A stretch of DNA of 64,000 bases from Paenibacillus sp. FSL R5-0517 (GTDB lineage: Bacteria > Bacillota > Bacilli > Paenibacillales > Paenibacillaceae): assembly GCF_037974355.1 (NCBI RefSeq), contig NZ_CP150235.1, positions 4,774,001 to 4,838,000 of the forward strand, written 5' to 3'. Position 1 is the stretch's first letter; the number at the start of each line of letters is the position of its first letter. Shown one piece after another: positions 23,992 through 32,891 of this stretch. The notes under the pieces were generated by a model, which was not told where the DNA came from, did no database searches, and saw only the letters and a program-made list of their open reading frames with translations. The translations under genes were made by a program, and so were the position numbers.

Positions 23992-24774
23992 TTACGACTT
24001 CACATGTTTTTGCATCTGTTGTATCGCTGATTTCTCCAGACGTGATACCTGTGCCTGGGAAATGCCAATTTCATCAGCTACTTCCATCTGGGTCTTCCCT
24101 TCGAAAAACCGCATGGACAAAATCATTTTTTCCCGTTGGCCGAGACGATGCATCGCTTCGCGGAGCGCAATTTCCTCGATCCACGACACATCCTTGTTTC
24201 GGTCATCACTGATCTGATCCATAACATAGATCGGATCTCCACCATCATGATAAATCGGTTCAAAGAGCGAAACCGGGTCCTGAATGGCGTCCAATGCAAA
24301 AACAACATCTTCCTTCGGCACATTCAGTACTTCCGCAATTTCGAATATCGTCGGTTCCCGGGAATTTTTATTCGTCAGGCTGTCACGGACCTGAAGTGCT
24401 TTGTAAGCAATATCCCTCAAGGAGCGAGATACCCGAATTGGGTTATTATCACGCAGGTATCGACGGATTTCACCGATAATCATCGGCACCGCGTAGGTTG
24501 AAAATTTGACATTCTGGGATAAATCAAAATTATCAATGGCTTTCATCAGGCCGATGCAACCAACCTGGAACAGATCATCGACAAACTCCCCCCGATTGTT
24601 AAAACGCTGAATGACACTGAGTACCAGACGCAAGTTGCCATTCACTAATTTCTCTCTTGCTGAGCGATCATGGTGTTGCTGAAGGGAATGAAACAATTCC
24701 CTCATTTCAGTGTTGGTGAGGACAGGCAATTTTGCGGTGTCCACGCCACAAATCTCGACTTTGTTTCGGGTCAT
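23992..24774 (-). CDS. sigG: Sporulation sigma factor SigG (late forespore)
   Basis: Directs late forespore transcription after engulfment. 260 residues with sigma region 2 (NGNLRLVLSVIQRF, DDLFQVGCIGLMKAIDNFD, KFSTYAVPMIIGEIRRYLRD), region 3 and region 4 (LGQREKMILSMRFFEGKTQ, EIGISQAQVSRLEKSAI). The N-terminal EICGVDTAKLPVL segment is typical of SigG. GGGAGG lies well placed before the ATG. It follows sigE in the conserved spoIIGA-sigE-sigG order. Confidence 0.97.
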   Translation of the reverse strand: MTRNKVEICGVDTAKLPVLTNTEMRELFHSLQQHHDRSAREKLVNGNLRLVLSVIQRFNNRGEFVDDLFQVGCIGLMKAIDNFDLSQNVKFSTYAVPMIIGEIRRYLRDNNPIRVSRSLRDIAYKALQVRDSLTNKNSREPTIFEIAEVLNVPKEDVVFALDAIQDPVSLFEPIYHDGGDPIYVMDQISDDRNKDVSWIEEIALREAMHRLGQREKMILSMRFFEGKTQMEVADEIGISQAQVSRLEKSAIQQMQKHVKS

Positions 24775-24808
24775 CGTGATTTACCTCCCAAGGAGAAACA
24801 TTAATGTA

Positions 24809-24837
24809 CATTATCTCCGGGGCAGGCTTTTTTATTC
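24809..24837 (-). promoter_or_regulatory. Candidate forespore promoter of sigG
   Basis: Minus strand GGAGATAATG (24809-24818) fits the sigma-F -10 consensus GGNRANANTR. GAATA (24833-24837) may be the -35, but the 14-base spacer is about two bases short. Confidence 0.35.
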
Positions 24838-24885
24838 GTACTTGGCACCCTTGCCAGTAATACCCATTCTGAGCATTGATGGTTT

Positions 24886-25608
24886 TCAGACCATTTTATT
24901 GAACTCCTTGCGAAGTCTTTTAATGATTCTTTTTTCGAGACGAGAGATGTAGGATTGGGAGATTCCAAGTAGATCTGCTACGTCCTTTTGTGTCTTTTCT
25001 TCCCCATCCGTCAAGCCAAAACGAAGCTCCATAATCATTCGCTCACGCTCCGTTAATTTTTCCAGTGCCTTGTGCAAAAGTTTTCGGTCTACCTGCTCTT
25101 CAATATTCCGATAGATTGTATCGTTTTCTGTACCCAGTACATCCGATAATAATAGTTCATTTCCATCCCAATCAATGTTAAGGGGTTCATCAAAAGAAAC
25201 TTCAGTTCGGATCTTACTATTACGTCTCAGGTACATCAAAATTTCATTTTCGATACACCGTGAAGCATAGGTTGCCAGTTTGATTTTCTTTTCCGGGTCG
25301 AATGTATTAACTGCCTTAATCAGTCCGATGGCTCCAATGGAGACCAGATCTTCAATATTGATTCCTGTGTTCTCAAACTTGCGTGCGATGTATACCACCA
25401 GACGCAGATTGCGCTCAATGAGCATCGCGCGAATGGCCGAGTCTCCCGAAGATAATTTTTGCAGTAAAAATTCTTCTTCTTCCCTTGTCAAAGGCGGCGG
25501 AAGTGCCTCACTTCCCCCGATATAATAGATCTCTTCACTTTTGAGTCCCAACAAAAATAACAGACGGTAATATTGCAGCTGCGCCACCAGTTTCCATTTC
25601 ACAAGCAT
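24886..25608 (-). CDS. sigE: Pro-sigma-E, early mother-cell sigma factor
   Basis: 240 residues. The N terminus (about residues 1-28, hydrophobic with LLFLLGLKSEE) is the inhibitory pro-sequence, followed by the conserved YYIGGSEALPPPL at the processing site. Region 2 (ERNLRLVVYIARKFENTG, EDLVSIGAIGLIKAVNTF) and region 4 (LTERERMIMELRFGL, LLGISQSYISRLEKRI) are complete. Eleven bases downstream of spoIIGA, which encodes its processing protease; together they form the spoIIG operon. Confidence 0.97.
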   Translation of the reverse strand: MLVKWKLVAQLQYYRLLFLLGLKSEEIYYIGGSEALPPPLTREEEEFLLQKLSSGDSAIRAMLIERNLRLVVYIARKFENTGINIEDLVSIGAIGLIKAVNTFDPEKKIKLATYASRCIENEILMYLRRNSKIRTEVSFDEPLNIDWDGNELLLSDVLGTENDTIYRNIEEQVDRKLLHKALEKLTERERMIMELRFGLTDGEEKTQKDVADLLGISQSYISRLEKRIIKRLRKEFNKMV

Positions 25609-25619
25609 GTACGTTCCTC

Positions 25620-26609
25620 CTATACCACATTCAGCGGCTTTTCTGTTGCTCCCGCAGAGAGAGCCGTAGACTGCGCAGAAGCAGCGTCTTGCACAAGTTC
25701 AGGATGAATCACGGCCTGATATTTCCCATCCGACGACAAAACACCTCCATCCAGCCCAATGAGTACCCTTGTCGTCTCATAACATGTTTCCCCCATCGTC
25801 ACCTTCACCCGGTCCGGCTTCATTGCCAGCATAAACGCAGTGCCTTTGTTAATGCCTCGATAGGGCACTAGCCGCAGTCGATCCTGCCACTGAAAACTTT
25901 CCTGATCAAGCTCCATAATAAGGTTGTCCGGCGCCTCGTCCTTGAGTCTACCCTTCCACGAAGCCGGTAACATGTCTTGCCACAACGAAACCTCCATCAC
26001 CATGACTGGCATACGCGATAAGGGATCTGTAAGTTGATTGCCCGTATCCAGAAGGCCTGTACAAGAAATGACTACCTCATCGATGCAGACCTCAACTTTA
26101 CCCAAATAGGTCGTCATGCGATCTGTTTTCCGTTTTGAGCTCTGCACAGCTTTGAATACAAACAGGACAGCAAAGAATACGATAAACGTGAACCAGAAGG
26201 CAATCTTCAGATCAAATGACATCCCGCCAGAAGCCGTGAACCAAATGCCGTTAAACAGCTCACCGGAGCTCTGAAGCATGTAATGCACACCCAGAATACC
26301 TCCGGCAGCGACAAAATTAATCACATAGAAGGTACCCAGCGTCCTCGTAAAAGCCTGCAGACCCTTAAAACCAAAAGCAATCGTAAGCATGACCAGCGAG
26401 AACCCGAACTTGATCAAAAAAGTGAACATAAAATCAAACTCCGGTACAAACATCATAACCACGTATAACGCGCCCACAATGGCTGACAGTAACCATCGCC
26501 ACCAAACCAGCTTCGTTTTTCGCATCCAGGCGGTCATGCCGATGAGTGCACCGTCAATACACAGGTTTGTCAAAAAAATAAGATCCACATACACAACCAA
26601 ACTCTTCAC
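25620..26609 (-). CDS. spoIIGA: Sporulation sigma-E processing peptidase SpoIIGA
   Basis: Membrane-embedded aspartic protease that cleaves pro-sigma-E on receiving the forespore signal SpoIIR. 329 residues, five or so N-terminal membrane helices (to about residue 150), then a cytoplasmic pepsin-like domain with the catalytic LLDTGNQLTDP. The C-terminal tail is slightly longer than usual. The start is GTG (26607-26609) with only a weak ribosome binding site (GCAGG). First gene of spoIIG. Confidence 0.95.
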   Translation of the reverse strand: MKSLVVYVDLIFLTNLCIDGALIGMTAWMRKTKLVWWRWLLSAIVGALYVVMMFVPEFDFMFTFLIKFGFSLVMLTIAFGFKGLQAFTRTLGTFYVINFVAAGGILGVHYMLQSSGELFNGIWFTASGGMSFDLKIAFWFTFIVFFAVLFVFKAVQSSKRKTDRMTTYLGKVEVCIDEVVISCTGLLDTGNQLTDPLSRMPVMVMEVSLWQDMLPASWKGRLKDEAPDNLIMELDQESFQWQDRLRLVPYRGINKGTAFMLAMKPDRVKVTMGETCYETTRVLIGLDGGVLSSDGKYQAVIHPELVQDAASAQSTALSAGATEKPLNVV

Positions 26610-26675
26610 CTGCCTGCGCGCAACATATCGAAATACCGGTATCCCGATATCCTGATATTCATGAGCATATTCACA

Positions 26676-26743
26676 AGTATACGGAGACCCCTGTTCAAAG
26701 TCTGTCTAATCATGGGGGTGTGTTTCCAACTTTTTTTGTCGGA
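26676..26743 (-). promoter_or_regulatory. Spo0A-type promoter of spoIIGA-sigE
   Basis: Minus strand TATACT (26676-26681) and TTAGAC (26704-26709) are separated by 22 bases, the abnormal spacing known for the Spo0A-activated spoIIG promoter of Bacillus subtilis. TCCGACA (26737-26743), one base from a 0A box (TTCGACA), lies just upstream. Confidence 0.55.
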
Positions 26744-26809
26744 ATTGCTCAGCCCTTTTGTTCAGAATTTGTTCAATGCTGTATGCTATGATATTTAAAA
26801 AAACAGAAA

Positions 26810-26840
26810 AACCCGGTCGCTCCATAAGGAGTACCGGGTT
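26810..26840 (-). terminator. Terminator of ftsZ
   Basis: Minus strand arms AACCCGGT and ACCGGGTT with an inner CTCC/GGAG stem, then TTTTTCTGTTTTTTT. Confidence 0.93.
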
Positions 26841-26861
26841 ATCCATAATTTGATTTGGGTA

Positions 26862-27977
26862 TTAATCGTTATTATTATTGCGTGAACGATTGCGTAAAAA
26901 TGTCGGAATATCCAGCTGATCATTGCTCGGCTGATTTCCGAACGGACGCAGATTCGGCGAACGTGTATCGGTTGTCTCCGTTGTTGCCGGAGCTGGCTTA
27001 CGTCCTTGTGGAGGTGGAGCAGGTTTGTCTTCGAAACCAGTTGCGATAACTGTAACCTTGATCTCCTCTTTCAAGTCTTCATCGATGATGGCACCAAAGA
27101 TCATGTTTACTTCCGGATCGGAAGCAGAAGTTACGATCTCTGCCGCTTCGTTCACTTCATACAGGGACAGATTAACGCCACCCGTAATGTTCATAATTAC
27201 GCCGCGAGCACCTTCAATGGATGTTTCAAGCAAAGGACTCATAATGGCTTTGCGTGCTGCTTCTGCCGCACGATTCTCACCTGTTGATTCACCAATCCCC
27301 ATAAGAGCAGATCCACGTTCATGCATAATCGTTTTGACGTCAGCAAAGTCAAGGTTGATTAGACCCGGTACAGCGATCAAATCCGAGATACCTTGTACCG
27401 CTTGACGAAGTACATTATCCGCTTGACGGAATGCTTCAAGCATCGGTGTCTTTTTGTCTACAATTTCGAGCAACCGATCATTCGGAATAACGATCAGCGT
27501 GTCCACTTTTTCCTTGAGAGCTTCAATACCTTGCTCTGCATGGCTGGAACGTTTACGTCCTTCAAATGTAAATGGGCGAGTTACGACACCCACTGTAAGT
27601 GCACCGCACTCTTTAGCGATTTCAGCAATAACCGGAGCCGCACCTGTACCTGTACCACCGCCCATACCGGCTGTAACAAATACCATGTCTGCACCTTTCA
27701 ACGTGTTCATGATCAGATCGCGGGACTCTTCCGCTGCTTTTTTACCTACATCCGGGTTGGCGCCAGCGCCAAGACCACGAGTCAATTTATCACCGATTTG
27801 CAATTTATGCTCGGATTTCGCCAGGTGTAATGCCTGAGCATCCGTGTTCACCGTAATAAATTCAACACCTTGTACACCATTTTCAATCATACGGTTGACT
27901 GCATTGCTTCCGCCGCCGCCTACACCGATGACTTTAATTTGAGCCAAGCTCTCCATCTCGAAATCAAATTCCAACAT
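26862..27977 (-). CDS. ftsZ: Cell division protein FtsZ
   Basis: Tubulin-like GTPase that forms the division ring. About 371 residues from MLEFDFEM with GGGGGAG ten bases before the ATG. The GTP-binding loops GVGGGGSNAVNRM and GMGGGTGTGAAPVIA are intact, with the T7 loop NLDFADVKTIM. A Pro/Thr-rich linker leads to the C-terminal peptide DIPTFLRNR, the docking site for FtsA and SepF, and a basic tail ending NNNND. It follows ftsA and ends with a strong terminator. Confidence 0.98.
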   Translation of the reverse strand: MLEFDFEMESLAQIKVIGVGGGGSNAVNRMIENGVQGVEFITVNTDAQALHLAKSEHKLQIGDKLTRGLGAGANPDVGKKAAEESRDLIMNTLKGADMVFVTAGMGGGTGTGAAPVIAEIAKECGALTVGVVTRPFTFEGRKRSSHAEQGIEALKEKVDTLIVIPNDRLLEIVDKKTPMLEAFRQADNVLRQAVQGISDLIAVPGLINLDFADVKTIMHERGSALMGIGESTGENRAAEAARKAIMSPLLETSIEGARGVIMNITGGVNLSLYEVNEAAEIVTSASDPEVNMIFGAIIDEDLKEEIKVTVIATGFEDKPAPPPQGRKPAPATTETTDTRSPNLRPFGNQPSNDQLDIPTFLRNRSRNNNND

Positions 27978-28127
27978 ATTATTCCATCTCCCCCTCAATG
28001 TGCATGGATGGCCCGTCCAATTTTTGCTTTGAACCGAATCAATTTCATATATCGACGAACGAAAGCGTTTATGTTAGTACCAGCGCATTCAGACGGCTTC
28101 AAGAATGTATGAAATGGATCCAACCTG

Positions 28128-29414
28128 TTATATAAATTCACTGAACATATTCTTCAGCCGTTCGAACAGACCAGGTTTTTGCTCCGATTCCTGTGCCGTA
28201 TTTGGCTTCGGACGGTTGGTCGGTTTCTTATTATTATTATTATTATTGTTGTTATTTCCACCGCCGTTATTGATCGAGGGACGAATGCGCAAACTGCGAA
28301 TTACACTGTGCAATATGCCGACTCCGCTTGTGTAGCCAGGGTCACGCACACCAATGTAATCCGGAACTGCAACTCGTACTGAAGCCGCAAGCTCATGCTG
28401 AGCGACCTGCAGAACCCCAGGCATAGAGACCGTACCTCCCGTTAGTATATAACCTCCAGGAAGCTCATTGTAACCAAGACGCTTCACTTCTTGAGAGATC
28501 ATCTGGAATATTTCCTGAACCCTAGGTTCAATAATAGCCGCCAGATCCTCCTGTGAAAATTCCTTGTCTACATTACTGCCGATTCGGGTTACTTTGAACA
28601 TCACATCCGCAGCAGCATCATCCAACCAGGCGCATCCGTATTTCAATTTCACCTTCTCCGCCTGATCCGTCAACGTGCGTAAGCCATAGGCGATATCATT
28701 CGTTACGAATTCCCCACCAATAGGCAATGTTGATGTTGCAACAAGACTGTCTTCTTCAAAAATGGCGATGGTTGTTGCGCCTGCTCCAATATCCACAAGC
28801 ACTGAACCCATCGTTTTTTCATCTTTGGACAAAGCCAGTTGACCCGCTCCGAGCGACATGAGAACCAGATCGCTTACTTTCAGACCCGCTTTTTCCACGC
28901 AGCGCAAAAGATTATGTATCGCGGTTTTTGCACCCGTAATGATCGTTGCTTCAACTTCCAGACGAACACCAATCATTCCACGGGGGTCCTGTATGCCCTC
29001 CAAGCCATCTACAACATATTGCTTGGCGACAACATCAATAATTTCCCGTTCCGGCGGAACTGCAATTACTTCGGCTGCTTTCAACACCCGTTCCATGTCT
29101 TCTTCTCCGATTTCACGATCCTCGTTAGAAACAGCCACGACACCGTGACTGCTCATCAGTCCGATATGATTTCCCGAGATTCCAACATACACTTCGGATA
29201 TTTGAATACCCACCATACGTTCTGCATGATCCACTGCGTTGCGGATCGACTGCACCGTCTGATCGATATCTACGATTACACCTTTGCGAATTCCCTCCGA
29301 GTCGGCAGATCCAACTCCTATAATATTAAAGGTTCCATTATTCATTTCCCCAATAATAGCGCGAATTTTGGATGTACCGATGTCCAAACTAACAATGATG
29401 TCATTGTTGCTCAA
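28128..29414 (-). CDS. ftsA: Cell division protein FtsA
   Basis: Actin-like protein that anchors FtsZ to the membrane and recruits the divisome. About 428 residues. The start is taken as TTG (29412-29414, encoding the Met of M-SNNDIIVSLDIGTSKIR) because GGAGGTG lies nine bases upstream; upstream in-frame ATG codons lack both ribosome binding site and similarity. ATP-site motifs are SLDIGTSKIRAIIG, LVDIGAGATTIAIF and GYILTGGTVSMPG. An asparagine-rich linker (NNNNNNNNN) joins the core to the amphipathic membrane helix GLFERLKNMFSEF. Confidence 0.95.
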   Translation of the reverse strand: MSNNDIIVSLDIGTSKIRAIIGEMNNGTFNIIGVGSADSEGIRKGVIVDIDQTVQSIRNAVDHAERMVGIQISEVYVGISGNHIGLMSSHGVVAVSNEDREIGEEDMERVLKAAEVIAVPPEREIIDVVAKQYVVDGLEGIQDPRGMIGVRLEVEATIITGAKTAIHNLLRCVEKAGLKVSDLVLMSLGAGQLALSKDEKTMGSVLVDIGAGATTIAIFEEDSLVATSTLPIGGEFVTNDIAYGLRTLTDQAEKVKLKYGCAWLDDAAADVMFKVTRIGSNVDKEFSQEDLAAIIEPRVQEIFQMISQEVKRLGYNELPGGYILTGGTVSMPGVLQVAQHELAASVRVAVPDYIGVRDPGYTSGVGILHSVIRSLRIRPSINNGGGNNNNNNNNNKKPTNRPKPNTAQESEQKPGLFERLKNMFSEFI

Positions 29415-29476
29415 GTCTGTGGCACCTCCTGACTCCAATAGTAAATTACGTTCGAATTTAAACACTCTTAAAACAT

Positions 29477-29503
29477 ATTCAACACACTTCAGGCTTTCCC
29501 TCT
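29477..29503 (-). promoter_or_regulatory. Sigma-H type promoter upstream of ftsA
   Basis: Minus strand AGAGGGAAA (29495-29503), 11 bases, GTTGAAT (29477-29483). This fits the sigma-H consensus RNAGGAWWW-N11/12-RNNGAAT with one mismatch. The B. subtilis ftsAZ operon also has a sigma-H promoter that drives polar septation at sporulation. Confidence 0.6.
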
Positions 29504-29708
29504 TTTTTCTACAATGTTTTTGGGTGTCAAAATCTGGTTGCGAGACATAAAACCTTGAAGAAAAAAGAAGGAGGCAACTCATGTGCCATAAGTTCAAGTG
29601 TATCATTTTTTCTTCATCTCAGAAAGAACAAGTTTCATTGCTCTGACGGGGCCCAACCCCCGACCAGCCTAGGCTTTCATATTCAGTACAGCCTCATCAT
29701 GGCAAAGG

Positions 29709-30476
29709 TCAAGGGCTTGCTCCTGGCTCAGCATCATCTTCCGGGTCATCCGGGATGAACGGGACATAGGTATCTGCCTCAAGCATGGTGATTTTCCCAG
29801 GCCGTTCGGTCTCTATCACCTGATTTAGATATTCCACTTTATCCGATAAAAGAGAGACGGTCGTAATCACTTCAAACTGTGATTTGGTATACATCCGAAT
29901 CTGATCCGGAAATGAAGGCGTTGGGTTCGGAATAATTTCCGAAATATCCGTCGTCAATTCATTCGGGATTTTAGCCAGTGTCTGACTCAGTTTGGCTTTG
30001 AGTGGATCATCAGCCTTCCATTGAGTCAATATGGGCTTCTCCACAGCAACACCAATTGTAGCCGGAACCGTCAAGCTTGTCCCACTGGCCAAAATCGCTT
30101 TAAGTGTACCGTCAGAACCAAGCTCATACGCAACGGTGTCATATTCCTGAACCTTGATATGGATAATACCCGGAAATTGCTTGTCCACGGTAACAGTTGA
30201 AATGGCCTTGTTGGTCTTGAGACGCTCAATCACCTCGGCAGTACTTGTCCCAAAAAATTGATCGCCTTCTTTCAGACCACTTTTCTCCAGTAGCTCTGAA
30301 GTCGCTGTATATACATTACCCGTAATTTCTATTGCCGAAATCCGACTCATGGAAGAACGAAAGAATAATACAGCGAGCAATACAATAAATAGTAATAAGA
30401 GAATAATTACAATTCTACGGCTTGTGTTTCCTTTTGGCCGATTCTTCTTCAGAACCGGAATTTGACTTTTAGGCAT
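29709..30476 (-). CDS. divIB: Cell division protein DivIB/FtsQ
   Basis: Bitopic divisome protein that works with FtsL and DivIC. About 255 residues from MPKSQIPVL, with GGAG eight bases upstream; an upstream ATG would add 77 residues overlapping murA and is rejected. A basic cytoplasmic tail is followed by one membrane helix (VIILLLLFIVLLAVLFF), a POTRA domain (RISAIEITGNVYTATSELL) and the beta domain, then an acidic tail (DDPEDDAEPGASP). It sits between murA and ftsA, separated from ftsA by a 294-base gap that holds the ftsA promoter. Confidence 0.94.
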   Translation of the reverse strand: MPKSQIPVLKKNRPKGNTSRRIVIILLLLFIVLLAVLFFRSSMSRISAIEITGNVYTATSELLEKSGLKEGDQFFGTSTAEVIERLKTNKAISTVTVDKQFPGIIHIKVQEYDTVAYELGSDGTLKAILASGTSLTVPATIGVAVEKPILTQWKADDPLKAKLSQTLAKIPNELTTDISEIIPNPTPSFPDQIRMYTKSQFEVITTVSLLSDKVEYLNQVIETERPGKITMLEADTYVPFIPDDPEDDAEPGASP

Positions 30477-30500
30477 AAGTAGCGCTCCACAAAGCCTCAG

Positions 30501-30524
30501 GTCCCCTCCCTTCAAGAAGGGGAC
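30501..30524. repeat. G/C-rich hairpin in the murA-divIB gap
   Basis: GTCCCCTCCCTTC pairs with GAAGGGGAC around a two-base loop. No T run follows, so it is not a normal terminator. Similar CCCCTT/AAGGGG stems occur at about 18645 and at 35129. Confidence 0.5.
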
Positions 30525-30534
30525 TCCAAGGACG

Positions 30535-31818
30535 TTAATTGGCAAAATCCAACTGTTTTGAAACGGGTGACTGTCGCTCAACCGATGCTCCAAGACTTTG
30601 GAATAACTTCTCGATCTGATCGTAGCCCCGGTCAATATGATGCACTTGCTCCACAACCGTTTTGCCTTGAGCAGCCAGACCAGCAATGACCAGAGCTGCA
30701 CCTGCACGAAGATCGGTTGCTTCTACTGTAGCCCCGTACAGACGGGGAACACCACGGATAAATGCTGCGTTCAGATCGACTGAAATATCAGCCCCCATCA
30801 CATTCAGTTCATCCACATGTTTGAACCGGCCCTCGAATACCGTTTCCTTCATCACACTGAATCCGTCTGCCAGACTGAGCAGCACCATGATTTGCGATTG
30901 CAAATCTGTCGGAAATGAAGGATACGGAGAAGTCACAATACGGTCTACTGATTTGGGACGGCTCATACAGCTCACCGTCATTATATCATTGCAGACTGTG
31001 ATTTGAACACCAGTGCGCTTCAATACATGTATAAGTGAAGTAAGATGAGCAGGATTGCAGTGTGTAAGCGTAACATTGCCACGTGTTGCTGCTGCTGCAA
31101 TCATCACAGTTCCGGCAACGATTCGATCCGGTATAATCTCATAGGAACAAGGCTTCAGTTTCTCAACGCCATTGATCGTAATCGTATCCGTTCCTGCACC
31201 AATGATACTTGCACCCATAGCATTCAGAAAGTTTTGCAGATCCTGTATTTCAGGTTCTCTTGCCGCGTTGCAAATGGTTGTCGTCCCTTTAGCCAGAACG
31301 GCTGCCATCATGATATTCTCGGTTGCTCCCACACTCGGGAAATCCAAAAGAATATCTGTACCCACCAGATTGCGGCCATGGCAGATAATCTGTTGGTCCT
31401 GCTCTTCAATTAAAGCTCCGAGCGCTTCCAGGCCCCGGAGGTGAAGATCAATTTTGCGTTCTCCGATGGCACAGCCTCCTGGCTGATACACTGACACATG
31501 CCCAAACTTAGCCAGCAATGGTCCCATCAAAAAAATGGAAGAGCGCATCTGCTTCATTAGATCTTCTGGCACATCATATGACCGAATCTGCGAGGTATTA
31601 ATGGTCACTGTTCCCTGTTCATGCCGACACGTGCATCCAAGCCGTTCCAGGATATACAGCATCACTTCAATGTCCAGCAAGTGTGGAACGTTATGCAGTG
31701 TAACTTCTCCATCTGCCAACAAACTTGCGGCCATAATCGGTAAAGCGGCATTTTTTGCTCCATGGATGCGTATGGATCCTGAGAGGGGTTTCCCGCCTTC
31801 AATCACCAATTTGTCCAA
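30535..31818 (-). CDS. murA: UDP-N-acetylglucosamine 1-carboxyvinyltransferase
   Basis: First committed step of peptidoglycan synthesis: transfers enolpyruvate from PEP to UDP-GlcNAc. 427 residues of EPSP-synthase fold. Lys22-Asn23 in GAKNAALP and the catalytic, fosfomycin-reactive Cys116 in QPGGCAIGERKIDLHL are present, along with PDRIVAGTVMIAAA and DLRAGAALVIAGLAA. The dcw position between murB and divIB is typical of Paenibacillus-like clusters. In other Bacillota a second murA copy is often present elsewhere. Confidence 0.97.
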   Translation of the reverse strand: MDKLVIEGGKPLSGSIRIHGAKNAALPIMAASLLADGEVTLHNVPHLLDIEVMLYILERLGCTCRHEQGTVTINTSQIRSYDVPEDLMKQMRSSIFLMGPLLAKFGHVSVYQPGGCAIGERKIDLHLRGLEALGALIEEQDQQIICHGRNLVGTDILLDFPSVGATENIMMAAVLAKGTTTICNAAREPEIQDLQNFLNAMGASIIGAGTDTITINGVEKLKPCSYEIIPDRIVAGTVMIAAAATRGNVTLTHCNPAHLTSLIHVLKRTGVQITVCNDIMTVSCMSRPKSVDRIVTSPYPSFPTDLQSQIMVLLSLADGFSVMKETVFEGRFKHVDELNVMGADISVDLNAAFIRGVPRLYGATVEATDLRAGAALVIAGLAAQGKTVVEQVHHIDRGYDQIEKLFQSLGASVERQSPVSKQLDFAN

Positions 31819-31835
31819 TGTATCACCTCCGGGGT

Positions 31836-32741
31836 TTACCGTTCACCCACTACGAAGACTTCCGGTACCAGGTTAATACCGTTTTGAGATGATATAGTGC
31901 TCTGAATCTGCTGCATTAGGGTGATAACGTCCTCTGCTGTTGCTTGGCCTGTATTGACAATGAAATTGGCATGCATGGTGGATACCTGTGCGCCTCCCTG
32001 ATTCATGCCTTTGAGCCCTGCTGCTTCAATCAGACGGGCTGCATGGTCACCCGGTGGATTTCGGAATACACTGCCTGCACATGCCATCTGCAGTGGCTGT
32101 GTGCGTCGTCGGCGATCTTTGTAAGCTGCCATGGTTTCCGAAATGACTTTGCGTTCTCCATGCTGGAGTTCAAATGTAGCTTCCAGCACGATGCCTCTCC
32201 GATCATGCAGAACAGAGTGGCGGTAAGCAAAATCCATGTCCTCCTTGCTGTAACGTACCAATTCCCCTGTCTCCAGTACAATCTCAGCGAATTTGAATAT
32301 CCGTGACACATCCGATCCATGAGCACCTGCATTCATGTATACGGCTCCACCGACAGTGCCGGGGATACCGCTGCCGAATTCCAGACCGGTCCATTCCTTT
32401 TTGGCAGCAACCACACTGAGTTTAACAAAAGAATGTGCTGCTCCGGCAGTTACACCACCTTCGTGAAATTCGGCATAATCAAAGCCATCGCCTGGTTTCA
32501 CAACAACACCACGTATTCCTTTGTCTGACACCAGCATGTTTGAGCCCCGTCCAAGTTGCATCCACGGAATCTGAAACTTGTGAAGCAATTGAACGAGATT
32601 CATCATCTGCTCTTTATTCTCGGGAATGACCAGTGCATCCGCAGGACCGCCGATCTTCCATGTGGTGTATTTGGCTAGCGATTCGTTTTCAAGAACTCTG
32701 CCAACATTATTCTGGGATAGTAACGACATCCACTGGTGCAT
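31836..32741 (-). CDS. murB: UDP-N-acetylenolpyruvoylglucosamine reductase
   Basis: Flavin-dependent reductase that completes UDP-MurNAc. About 301 residues from MHQWMSLL, with AAGGAGG eight bases upstream. FAD-binding parts are YTTWKIGGPADALVIP, LGRGSNMLVSD, SGIPGTVGGAVYMNAGAHG; the catalytic serine is in AGSVFRNPPGDHAARLIE. The short form without the third-domain loop (type II) is expected for Bacillota. The 150 bases before murB to murG hold only a GAGCACG/CGTGCTC hairpin (about 32772-32807). Confidence 0.96.
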   Translation of the reverse strand: MHQWMSLLSQNNVGRVLENESLAKYTTWKIGGPADALVIPENKEQMMNLVQLLHKFQIPWMQLGRGSNMLVSDKGIRGVVVKPGDGFDYAEFHEGGVTAGAAHSFVKLSVVAAKKEWTGLEFGSGIPGTVGGAVYMNAGAHGSDVSRIFKFAEIVLETGELVRYSKEDMDFAYRHSVLHDRRGIVLEATFELQHGERKVISETMAAYKDRRRRTQPLQMACAGSVFRNPPGDHAARLIEAAGLKGMNQGGAQVSTMHANFIVNTGQATAEDVITLMQQIQSTISSQNGINLVPEVFVVGER

Positions 32742-32891
32742 GTTTGCTTCCTCCTTTGCTTCCAAACCGATGAGCACGGTATTCTGTTGTTGCTAAAGAA
32801 CGTGCTCTGGCGCCATGGAACGATGGTCACGATTTATACGGTATCTTATGTCAGCCCCGTCTTGTGTGTGACAATCGCCCACAAACGCACT

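Noticed and set aside
29415..29606. 64-codon N-terminal extension of FtsA
   Set aside because: Would cover the sigma-H promoter, lacks a ribosome binding site and is not conserved in FtsA; the TTG at 29414 has GGAGGTG.
30477..30707. 77-codon N-terminal extension of DivIB
   Set aside because: Lies within the murA coding region and the hairpin; the start at 30476 has a ribosome binding site and fits the family length.
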